Shown here: positions 8,064-15,961 of the stretch, piece by piece | Layout of the letters: each line of letters begins with the position of its first letter | Numbering within the stretch: position 1 is the first letter of the stretch | Assembly: GCA_018380195.1 (NCBI GenBank) | Contig: JAGZUC010000012.1 | Coordinates: 1-59,035 of the forward strand | DNA from: Collinsella sp. | GTDB taxonomy: Bacteria > Actinomycetota > Coriobacteriia > Coriobacteriales > Coriobacteriaceae | Reading direction: 5' to 3' | Length of the DNA: 59,035 bases | Notes under the pieces: generated by a model | Database searches by the model: none | Told to the model about the DNA's origin: nothing | What the model saw: the letters and a program-made list of their open reading frames with translations, nothing else | Position numbers and translations under genes: made by a program

Positions 8064-10805
8064 TTACTCGTCGAGGAGATCCTCTGGCATGTCGTTGCCG
8101 TCGCCTAGGTCGACTGGCGCCTCCTCGGCGTCGGCTGCGGCCTCGGCACCTTCGCCTTCGGGCCTCTCTTTGGCGGCCGTCATGCGGGCGACAGCGCATA
8201 CGCGGTCGTTATCGTCGACGGTCATCATCTTGACGCCCTGGGTGGCGCGACCGGTTTGGCTGATCTCGTCGGTCTTGACGCGAATGACCGTCGCGCCCTC
8301 CGTCACGATGAACAGCTCATGCTGCGGGCCCACCGTCTTCATGGCTGCGAGGTTGCCCTTGCGCTCGGTCATCTGAATGGTATAGACACCCTGACCGCCG
8401 CGGTTCTGCTCTGGGTAGTCCGCGACCGGCGTGCGCTTGCCGTAGCCGCGCTCGGTAATGACGAACAGGTCGCCGTTGCCGTTGGTAACCTCCATCCCCA
8501 GAACGCTCACACCGTCCTTCATGCCAATGCCGCGAACGCCGCTGGTGTCGCGTCCGGTGGCGCGCACCTGGTCCTCGGGGAACATGATCGCCTTGCCCGC
8601 GGTGGTGGCCATGATGATCTTGTCGCCCTCGCGCACGCGACGCACGGCGAGCAGCGCGTCGTCATCCCTCAGGTTGATGGCGATCAGGCCATCGCGACGG
8701 CTGCGGTCGTAGGCGCTCATCACGGTCTTCTTGACCATGCCGCTCTTGGTGGCAAACATCAGGTACTCGTCGGCGGGGAACTCGCGGCAGCTGATGACGC
8801 TCGCGATCTTCTCGCCCTCCTCGAAGGGCAGCAGGTTGACGATCGCCGTGCCGCGCGCCTGGCGCGTGCCCACCGGCAGCTCGTGCACCTTCAGGCGGTA
8901 GACCTTGCCCTTGCTCGAGAAGAACAGCACGTACTCGTGCGTGGATGCGATAAACATCTCGTCGATAACGTCGTCCTCTTTGAGGTTGACGCCCGACACG
9001 CCCTTGCCGCCGCGCTTCTGGGCGCGATAGGCAGCCACCGGGATACGCTTCACATAGCCGGTGTGGGTGATGGTCACGACCATGTCCTCGTCGGCGATGA
9101 GGTCCTCAACGTCCAGATCCTTCTCGACCTGGCTGATCTCGGTGCGGCGCTTATCACCGAACTTCTTGGAGATCTCGCGCATCTCTTCCTTGATGACGCC
9201 CAAGATCTTCTCCTCGTGCGCCAGCAGGTCCTCGTAGTAGGCGATGGCGCGGCGCAGACCGTCCAGCTCTTCCTGAATCTTGTCGCGCTCCAGGCCGGTC
9301 AGGCGGCGCAGCTTCATCTCGAGGATGGCCGTGGTCTGCTCGGGCGTAAAGCCAAAGCGCTCGATCAGGCGGCTGCTGGCCTCGGAATCGGTCTGCGAAG
9401 AGCGGATGATGCTGATGACCTCGTCGATATGGTCGAGAGCCATCAAGTAGCCCTCGAGGATGTGGGCACGCGCCTGGGCCTTCTTAAGGTCAAAGCGGGT
9501 GCGGCGGGTGACGACGTCGACCTGGTGGTCGATGTAGTGCTGCAGCATCTCGCGCAGGCTCAGGCATTTGGGCACGCCGTTGACGAGCGCTAGGTTGTTG
9601 GCGCCAAAGGTCGTCTGCAGCGAGGTGTACTTGTACAGGTTGTTGAGCACGACCTGCGGAATGACGCCCTTCTTGAGCTCGATAACCAGACGGATGCCCT
9701 TCTGGTTGGACTCGTCGCGCATGTCCGAGATGCCCTCGATACGCTTGTCGTTGACGAGCTGGGCGATCTTCTCCTGCAGGGTGCCCTTGTTGACCATGTA
9801 GGGAATCTCGGTAAAGACCAAGCGGTTGCGGCCGGTCTTGGTGGATTCCACGTGGGCCTTGGCACGCACGGTAATGGAGCCGCGGCCGGTCTCGTAGCTC
9901 TGCTTAATGCCGGCGCTGCCCATGATGATGGCGCCGGTGGGGAAGTCCGGACCGGGCATGATCTGCATGAGCTCGTCGACGGTGGCGTCGGGGTTGTCGA
10001 TCAGGTAACAGGTGGCCTCGATCGCCTCGGTGAGGTTGTGCGGGGCGATGTTGGTGGCCATGCCGACGGCGATGCCCTGGCTACCGTTGACCAGCAGGTT
10101 GGGGAAGCGCGCAGGCAGTGCCACGGGCTCGGCGAGCGATTCGTCGTAGTTGGGCTGCCAGTCGACGGTATCCTTCTGCAGGTCACGCAGCAGTTCCATG
10201 GCGGGCTTGGCCAGGCGGCTCTCTGTGTAACGCATGGCTGCCGCGCCGTCGCCGTCGATGTTGCCGAAGTTGCCGTGACCGTCGATGAGCGGCGTGCGCA
10301 TGGAGAACCACTGCGCCAGGCGGACCATGGCCTCATAGACCGCGAAGTCGCCATGCGGGTGGTACTTACCGATAACTTCGCCGACCGTCCAGGCCGACTT
10401 CTTGTGCGGGCGGTTGGGGTAGATGCCGCTCTCGTTCATCGCGTACAGGATGCGGCGGTGCACCGGCTTTAAGCCATCGCGCACGTCCGGCAGGGCGCGC
10501 GCCGTGATGACCGACATCGAATACTCGATAAACGACTGCTTCATCTCGCGGCCAAACTCCGAAATCTGGAGCTGGCCGCCGTTGATATCCTCGCCGGCCG
10601 AGGCGCCACGATCGACTTCGCCAAAGCTCTCCTCGAGCTCACCGTCGTCGTCCTCTTCCTCATCATCATCGGCATCGGGGTTATAGGCATCCGGATCGCC
10701 GTCCTCGCCCTGCTCGGCGCGGGCGAGCAGGCGCTTCAGATCGTCGGGCATGCCGGCGTCGCTGGCCTCGTCCATACCCTCGTTATTGTTGATATCGTCT
10801 GCCAC
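8064..10805 (-). CDS. gyrA: DNA gyrase subunit A
   Basis: 913 aa, long for GyrA because of a strongly acidic N-terminal extension of about 75 residues ahead of the conserved EMKQSFIEYSMSVI. The breakage-reunion domain follows, with catalytic Tyr193 in AAAMRYTESRL, then the coiled coil and the C-terminal DNA-wrapping beta-pinwheel. The GyrA-box-like QRGGKGVSG is visible. The tail is acidic. With GyrB it introduces negative supercoils ahead of the fork. In the quinolone-resistance region, the position of E. coli Ser83 is Phe154 (HPHGDFAVYE) and Asp87 is Glu158. A GTG start has GAGGAGG upstream. The gene lies 11 nt after gyrB and ends in a terminator at 7989-8021. Confidence 0.97.
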   Translation of the reverse strand: MADDINNNEGMDEASDAGMPDDLKRLLARAEQGEDGDPDAYNPDADDDEEEDDDGELEESFGEVDRGASAGEDINGGQLQISEFGREMKQSFIEYSMSVITARALPDVRDGLKPVHRRILYAMNESGIYPNRPHKKSAWTVGEVIGKYHPHGDFAVYEAMVRLAQWFSMRTPLIDGHGNFGNIDGDGAAAMRYTESRLAKPAMELLRDLQKDTVDWQPNYDESLAEPVALPARFPNLLVNGSQGIAVGMATNIAPHNLTEAIEATCYLIDNPDATVDELMQIMPGPDFPTGAIIMGSAGIKQSYETGRGSITVRAKAHVESTKTGRNRLVFTEIPYMVNKGTLQEKIAQLVNDKRIEGISDMRDESNQKGIRLVIELKKGVIPQVVLNNLYKYTSLQTTFGANNLALVNGVPKCLSLREMLQHYIDHQVDVVTRRTRFDLKKAQARAHILEGYLMALDHIDEVISIIRSSQTDSEASSRLIERFGFTPEQTTAILEMKLRRLTGLERDKIQEELDGLRRAIAYYEDLLAHEEKILGVIKEEMREISKKFGDKRRTEISQVEKDLDVEDLIADEDMVVTITHTGYVKRIPVAAYRAQKRGGKGVSGVNLKEDDVIDEMFIASTHEYVLFFSSKGKVYRLKVHELPVGTRQARGTAIVNLLPFEEGEKIASVISCREFPADEYLMFATKSGMVKKTVMSAYDRSRRDGLIAINLRDDDALLAVRRVREGDKIIMATTAGKAIMFPEDQVRATGRDTSGVRGIGMKDGVSVLGMEVTNGNGDLFVITERGYGKRTPVADYPEQNRGGQGVYTIQMTERKGNLAAMKTVGPQHELFIVTEGATVIRVKTDEISQTGRATQGVKMMTVDDNDRVCAVARMTAAKERPEGEGAEAAADAEEAPVDLGDGNDMPEDLLDE

Positions 10806-10816
10806 GTTACCTCCTC

Positions 10817-12847
10817 TTAAGCATCAAGGAATCGTGCATCATGCGCGTGTTTTTCAATGTACTCGCGGCGATAGCCGACCTCGGAACCCATGAGCTCGCG
10901 CACGGCGCGGTCCGCCACCACGGCGTCCTCGATCGACACGCGCTGCAGAATGCGGGTCTTGGGGTCCATCGTCGTCGAGGCAAGCTGCTTGGGGTCCATC
11001 TCGCCCAGACCCTTGTAGCGCTGGACGGTGTAGCCCTTGCGCTTCTTAGTGATCTTGCCGTCCTTGGCCTTACCGTCCTCGTCGTTGTCGTCGGGGTTCA
11101 GCCCCAGGCTCTGGATGGTGTCGCGCAGGATCTCGTCTTCGGGCTGGCGGCCGTTGGGATACACGTAGTGAATCTTGTTGCGCACCTTGATGCCAAAGAT
11201 GGGCGGGCAAGCGACGTACACGTAGCCGGCGTCAATCAGCGGGCGCATGTACTTGTAGAAAAACGTCAGCAGCAGGATGCGGATATGCGCACCGTCGACG
11301 TCTGCATCGGTCATGATGATGATCTTGTGGTAGCGCGCCTTGGTGATATCAAAGTCGCCGCCGTCGCCGGCGCTCGTCGTGACGCCGCAGCCGATCGCAG
11401 TGATGAGTGACTGGATGGTGTCGCTCGAGAACGCACGATGATCGCCCACGCGCTCGACGTTCAAAATCTTGCCGCGCAGGGGTAGGATCGCCTGGATGTC
11501 TCGGCGACGGCCGTCCTTGGCCGAGCCGCCTGCCGAGTCGCCCTCTACGATAAAGAGCTCAGTCAACTCGGCGTCGCGCACCGAACAGTCGGCGAGCTTG
11601 CCGGGCAGCGACGCCGTCTCGAGCAGGCTCTTGCGGCGGGTCGCCTCGCGCGCCTTACGGGCGGCGTTGCGCGCCTTGCAGGCCTGTTGGGCTTTCTTGA
11701 CGATCTCGCGAGCGGGCTTGGGATGCTCCTCGAGGTAATCGGCAAGCCCGTCGGTCACGATCTTGAGCGTCAGCGCGCGCATATAGGAGCTGCCGAGCTT
11801 GGCCTTGGTCTGGCCCTCAAACTGCGGATCGGGCAGCTTGACCGAGATAACGGCCGACAGGCCCTCGCGAACATCGTCGCCGGTCAGGTTGGCGTCTTTT
11901 TCCTTGAGCAGGTTCTGCTTGCGAGCGTAATCGTTAATCACGCGGGTGAGTGCGGTACGGAAGCCCTCGAGGTGCATGCCGCCCTCGGGGGTGTAGATGT
12001 CGTTGGCAAACGACATGACGTTCTCACCGTAGCCGCTATTCCACTGCAAGGACACCTCGACCTCGCCCATCTTGGTCACGGGCGCATCCGGATCCGATTT
12101 GCCCTCAATATAGATGGGCTCCTTAAAGGCCTCGGGGACATCCTTGCCCTCGTTGAGGAACTTGACGAAGTCGATGATGCCGCCCGCATAGCAAAACTCC
12201 TCCACATGGGGAGTCGCCTCGCGCTCGTCGGTCAGCACGATCTTGAGGTTCTTGTTGAGGAACGCCGTCTCCTGCAGACGGTTGTGCAGCGTGTCGAAAT
12301 CGTAGATGCAGGTCTCGAAGATCTCGTCGTCGGGCCAGAAGCTGACAGTGGTGCCCGTCGTCTCCGAAGTGCCCACGACCTCCATTTTCTTGACGGTCTT
12401 GCCGCGCGAAAACTCCATCTCGTAGATGTTGCCATCGCGGCATACCTGTACGACCACACGCTTGGACAGCGCGTTGACGACGGAGATGCCCACGCCGTGC
12501 AGGCCGCCCGAGACCTTGTAGGCCGAGTTATCGAACTTACCGCCGGCGTGCAGGATCGTCATGACGACCTCGAGCGTCGGAATCTTTTTGATAGGATGCT
12601 CGTCGACGGGGATGCCGCGCCCGTTGTCGACGACCGTGATGGAGTTGTCGGCGTGGACCGTCACCTGAATCTCGGTGCAGAAACCGGCCATGGCCTCGTC
12701 GACGGAGTTGTCAACGATCTCCCACACCAGGTGATGAAGACCGCTGGCGCTCGTCGAGCCAATGTACATGCCCGGGCGCTTACGAACGGCCTCGAGACCT
12801 TCGAGAATCTTAATCTCGCCGCCATCGTAATCGTTTTCGTTTGCCAC
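10817..12847 (-). CDS. gyrB: DNA gyrase subunit B
   Basis: 676 aa. A GHKL ATPase domain (VDNSVDEAMAG, VVDNGRGIPVD, GLHGVGISVVNALS) is followed by the transducer and the TOPRIM domain (EGDSAGGSA, then MTDADVDGAHIRILLLTF). The C-terminal QRYKGLGEM is typical of gyrase. It supplies ATP turnover for GyrA. The GTG start at 12847 has AAGGAGG upstream. A terminator (12896-12927) separates it from the dnaN-recF transcript, so gyrBA has its own promoter within about 50 bp. Confidence 0.97.
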   Translation of the reverse strand: MANENDYDGGEIKILEGLEAVRKRPGMYIGSTSASGLHHLVWEIVDNSVDEAMAGFCTEIQVTVHADNSITVVDNGRGIPVDEHPIKKIPTLEVVMTILHAGGKFDNSAYKVSGGLHGVGISVVNALSKRVVVQVCRDGNIYEMEFSRGKTVKKMEVVGTSETTGTTVSFWPDDEIFETCIYDFDTLHNRLQETAFLNKNLKIVLTDEREATPHVEEFCYAGGIIDFVKFLNEGKDVPEAFKEPIYIEGKSDPDAPVTKMGEVEVSLQWNSGYGENVMSFANDIYTPEGGMHLEGFRTALTRVINDYARKQNLLKEKDANLTGDDVREGLSAVISVKLPDPQFEGQTKAKLGSSYMRALTLKIVTDGLADYLEEHPKPAREIVKKAQQACKARNAARKAREATRRKSLLETASLPGKLADCSVRDAELTELFIVEGDSAGGSAKDGRRRDIQAILPLRGKILNVERVGDHRAFSSDTIQSLITAIGCGVTTSAGDGGDFDITKARYHKIIIMTDADVDGAHIRILLLTFFYKYMRPLIDAGYVYVACPPIFGIKVRNKIHYVYPNGRQPEDEILRDTIQSLGLNPDDNDEDGKAKDGKITKKRKGYTVQRYKGLGEMDPKQLASTTMDPKTRILQRVSIEDAVVADRAVRELMGSEVGYRREYIEKHAHDARFLDA

Positions 12848-12895
12848 ACGTCCTCCTTCAGTTAAGAAAATGTGTACAGCCTTACTAGTTTATCG

Positions 12896-12927
12896 TAAAA
12901 AAATACCCTCGGGAACGAGGGTATTTG
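12896..12927 (-). terminator. Terminator of dnaN-recF-DUF721 operon
   Basis: AAATACCCTC pairs with GAGGGTATTT around a short loop. Minus-strand reading ends in seven T residues. It falls between the DUF721 stop and gyrB. Confidence 0.85.
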
Positions 12928-12952
12928 GCTCTACAAGGCCACCAGATGCGAT

Positions 12953-13516
12953 TTAAGGCTCTTTTTTGCCCTGCACGCCCTTGGCCCACTCGGCACTGGC
13001 TCTCATGGCGTTCTCGAGGGCCTCGCGCAGTTTTTGGTCCTCGATGGGTGCCACTTGGTGCTCGATCTCGGCACGTTCGGCATCGCTTAGGTCGGCATGC
13101 GGAGCCGGCGGACGCTCGGCCACGGCCGGACGCAGGCGCTCTTTTGCAGCGGGCGGTGTGTGGCCGGGGGCGGTCGTCTTGAACACCAGGCCGTCGACGT
13201 GCGCGCCGGCGCGCTCCATGCGCGCGCGGATAATCTCGCGCAAAAGTGTCATCTCCTGCGTCCATGAGGGCGAATCGAGGTACACCAGCAGTTCGTTGGA
13301 CTCGGGCAGGTAGCGCAGGCCCGTCACATGGCGTCCCTCGCGCGTGCCCGAGCACACTGCATTCCAGGCGTGATAGACCGCACGAGACTCCTCCGCAGCC
13401 TCCATTTGCGCGCGGCGCTCAGGTGTCGCGGCCGCCAGGATGCGCTGCCGCTCGGCATCCAAAAAGCCGCCAAAGGCAACCATTCCGTTCTCGCGCTCGT
13501 AATTAGCACGTCTCAC
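12953..13516 (-). CDS. DUF721/DciA-like protein
   Basis: 187 aa. A DUF721 (DciA-type) core of about residues 40-110 contains the motif SPSWTQEMTLLREIIRARM, followed by a Pro/Ala-rich linker and a helical charged tail. DciA proteins load or regulate the replicative helicase DnaB in bacteria without DnaC, and their position after recF in Actinobacteria fits. The start overlaps the recF stop by 14 nt, implying coupling. The helicase-loader role is inferred from the family. Confidence 0.8.
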   Translation of the reverse strand: MRRANYERENGMVAFGGFLDAERQRILAAATPERRAQMEAAEESRAVYHAWNAVCSGTREGRHVTGLRYLPESNELLVYLDSPSWTQEMTLLREIIRARMERAGAHVDGLVFKTTAPGHTPPAAKERLRPAVAERPPAPHADLSDAERAEIEHQVAPIEDQKLREALENAMRASAEWAKGVQGKKEP

Positions 13517-14609
13517 CCATGCTCACCACCTTGGCTCGATCAAGCAGGTCATCGGTAAAATACCCCAGATTGGTGGTGGTTATGACCGTCTGGATATCAT
13601 CGCCGATCAGCTGCAGAAAAGCGCCTCGGCGCCCGGCGTCGAGCTCGCTCATCACGTCGTCCAAGAGCAGCAGTGGCGCAGTGCCCAGGATATCGCGCGC
13701 CACGGCCACTTCTGCCACCTTCCAGGCAAGCACTAGCGTTCGCTGCTGGCCCTGGCTGGCAAATGAACGGGCCGATCGGCCCGCGACGGAAAACTCAATC
13801 TCGTCGCGATGCGGACCCACGAGCGTCACGCCGCGGCGAATCTCCTCATCGGCGCGCTCATCGAGCGCCGAGAGCATGTGCTCATACGCCCAGCCCCTGA
13901 GCTCGTCGCGATCCTCGGTGCGAGGCAGGTCGCCAAGCGTGGACACATAGGACACGCCGGCGGGCTCGCCGGATGCCACGCGGCCATAGGCGTCACGCAC
14001 ATGGCCCGACAGCCGGTCGAGCAGAGCCAGACGATGCACGAGCAGGGCCGAACCAGCGCGGGCGATGGACTCATTCCAGGCGCCGAGCATCTCGCGACAG
14101 CACCAGCTCTCCTTGAGAAGGGCATTGCGCTGGGTCACGCAACGCCCGTAGGCACTTGCCAGATCGGCATAGCGCGCGCTCAGCTGCACACCAAAGTCGT
14201 CGAGCGCGGCGCGGCGCACGCTGGCACCGCGCTTGACCATGTCCAAGTGGTCAGGGCAAAACAGCACGCTCGGCAGCACGCCGCGCACACCGGCGGCAGC
14301 GCACTTCTTGCCGTTGCGGCTAAACGAGCGTTTGCCATCCTCCACATTCAGCCCCATGTCCAGCACGCGACCATCGCCCTCGAGCCTCAACTGGACTCGG
14401 CATGAGCCCACGCCGTCATGCACCAGCTCGGCAGCGGTCGGATGCCTAAACGAGGCGCCGCTCGTCAGCAGCTGCAGCGCCTCTATGAGATTGGTCTTCC
14501 CCGCCGCGTTGGGTCCCGCGAGCACCGTCACGCCATCGTCCAGGACAAGGCGGTAACTATCGAAGCTGCGGTAGTGCGCGACGGAAAGATCGCGAGCGAA
14601 CATGGTCAT
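13503..14609 (-). CDS. recF: DNA replication/repair protein RecF
   Basis: About 368 aa, normal length. Walker A GPNAAGKTN lies near residue 33, the ABC signature-like FASQGQQRT near the C-terminal third, and Walker B is LLLLDDVMSELD. RecF is an SMC-like ATPase that helps load RecA at gaps and stalled forks. I start it at the ATG at 14609, 10 nt after the dnaN stop; a second ATG at 14603 is equally possible. The frame is open upstream inside dnaN, but that part is not RecF. Confidence 0.95.
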   Translation of the reverse strand: MTMFARDLSVAHYRSFDSYRLVLDDGVTVLAGPNAAGKTNLIEALQLLTSGASFRHPTAAELVHDGVGSCRVQLRLEGDGRVLDMGLNVEDGKRSFSRNGKKCAAAGVRGVLPSVLFCPDHLDMVKRGASVRRAALDDFGVQLSARYADLASAYGRCVTQRNALLKESWCCREMLGAWNESIARAGSALLVHRLALLDRLSGHVRDAYGRVASGEPAGVSYVSTLGDLPRTEDRDELRGWAYEHMLSALDERADEEIRRGVTLVGPHRDEIEFSVAGRSARSFASQGQQRTLVLAWKVAEVAVARDILGTAPLLLLDDVMSELDAGRRGAFLQLIGDDIQTVITTTNLGYFTDDLLDRAKVVSMGETC

Positions 14610-14619
14610 GGGGCGACTG

Positions 14620-15723
14620 CTAGATGCGCACTGGCATGACCAGGTACAGGTAGTTGATCTTGTCGTAGGACTTGAAGATGCCCGCCTGCGAGTAGCTCTT
14701 GAGCTCCAGCGTGATCTCCTTCTCCTTGGACAGGGCATTGAGGCAGCCGAAGATGTAGTGGTAGTTGAAGGCGATGGTACCCGACTCGCCCTCGGCCTCG
14801 ACATCGATCGTCTCCTGCGCAAGGTCCTGGTCATTGGAAATGGAGGACAGGCCCATCTGCCCGTTCTCGACATCGATCTCGAACTTGACGGCGGGGTTGG
14901 CGCTCGCGATAACGGCCACGCGCTTGAGGGCGGCGTTAAAGGCTGCGACGTCGATCTTGACGCTCGTCACGCACGAATCGGGGATGAGCTGCTTGTAGTT
15001 GGGGTACACGCCCTCGATTCGACGCGACACGTAGGTGGTGTTGCCGGCCTCAAAGACGACCTGAGTGTCGGTAGCCCCGATCATGATGGTCGCCTGGCTG
15101 GCCATGATGTTCAGCGCGTCGTTAAAGGCGTCGGCCGGAACGTTGAGTTCAAAGGAACCCTCGAGGGTCGAGGTCTCGACCTGTGTATCACACACGGCCA
15201 AGCGGAAGGAATCGGTCGCCACCAGGCGCACGGTGTTGTTCTCGACCTTCATGTGCACGCCGCCCAGGATGGGGCGGGCCTTGTCGGTCGAGGTGACACG
15301 CCACACACGGCCGACCATTTCGGACAAGATATCGGTCGGCAGCTCCACGGCACTCTCGATGGCATAGGCCGGAAACTCGGGGAAGTCGTTGGCGTCGAGC
15401 GTGTTCAGGCGGAACGAGCTCTTCTCGCAACCAATCAGCACCTGGCGCTCAGACAGCTCAAAGGTGACCGGGGCGTCGGGGAGAGTCTTGGTAATGTTGG
15501 AGAGCATCTTGCAGGGGATAACCATCTCACCCTCTTCTTCGACATGTGCCGCGATGCGGTGACGAATCGAGATGGTGTAGTTAGAGGTCTGGAATTCCAA
15601 GATGCCGTCCTGCGCCTTAACGAGTACGCCCGAAAGGATGGGAAGGGTGGATGCCGAAGCGACTCCCTTCATGACGACGCCGATAGCTTGTGTAAGCGAG
15701 CTCTGGCTGACGGTGAACTTCAT
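14620..15723 (-). CDS. dnaN: DNA polymerase III sliding clamp (beta subunit)
   Basis: 367 aa, normal length, with three repeated clamp domains. The N-terminus MKFTVSQSSLTQAI and the C-terminal LYLVMPVRI are typical. The homodimer encircles DNA and tethers polymerase III. AAAGG precedes the ATG at 15723. The region just upstream is the AT-rich origin-unwinding segment, so the dnaN promoter and the origin overlap. Confidence 0.97.
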   Translation of the reverse strand: MKFTVSQSSLTQAIGVVMKGVASASTLPILSGVLVKAQDGILEFQTSNYTISIRHRIAAHVEEEGEMVIPCKMLSNITKTLPDAPVTFELSERQVLIGCEKSSFRLNTLDANDFPEFPAYAIESAVELPTDILSEMVGRVWRVTSTDKARPILGGVHMKVENNTVRLVATDSFRLAVCDTQVETSTLEGSFELNVPADAFNDALNIMASQATIMIGATDTQVVFEAGNTTYVSRRIEGVYPNYKQLIPDSCVTSVKIDVAAFNAALKRVAVIASANPAVKFEIDVENGQMGLSSISNDQDLAQETIDVEAEGESGTIAFNYHYIFGCLNALSKEKEITLELKSYSQAGIFKSYDKINYLYLVMPVRI

Positions 15724-15737
15724 CTTTTAATACCTTT

Positions 15738-15961
15738 CTATAGATATAAATATCTTAATAATAGTAATAGCACTGACGAAACTGTTGATTACTCGCAAAG
15801 ACGCAGGTCAGACCCAGAAAGAGAATCGACAGTAGCCTGTGTGCAACAGGGGTCGTTTTCCACGTTCAAAACCTGCGCAAAACTTTTCATCACCGCGGGT
15901 CGGGTTTTAGACACTTTATGCCCGTGGTTTCGACAAGTTTTCAACAGGTGTCTCTATTTCC
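15738..15961 (-). other. oriC unwinding region between dnaA and dnaN
   Basis: Read on the minus strand (dnaA to dnaN) there is a DnaA-box-like site TTTTCAACA on the other strand at 15938-15946, a TTTTCCACG at 15856-15864, and a box-like TAATCAACA at about 15785-15793. After a short spacer come five consecutive trinucleotides (plus strand TAA TAA TAG TAA TAG, 15756-15770), then an AT-rich stretch at 15738-15755. This is the order described for the Bacillus basal unwinding system: box, spacer, DnaA-trio, AT-rich DNA. Confidence 0.7.

Noticed and set aside
7804..8233. Small genes within the 187-bp inverted repeat
   Set aside because: Both strands give Arg/Ser-rich translations from the palindrome; no start signal or domain.
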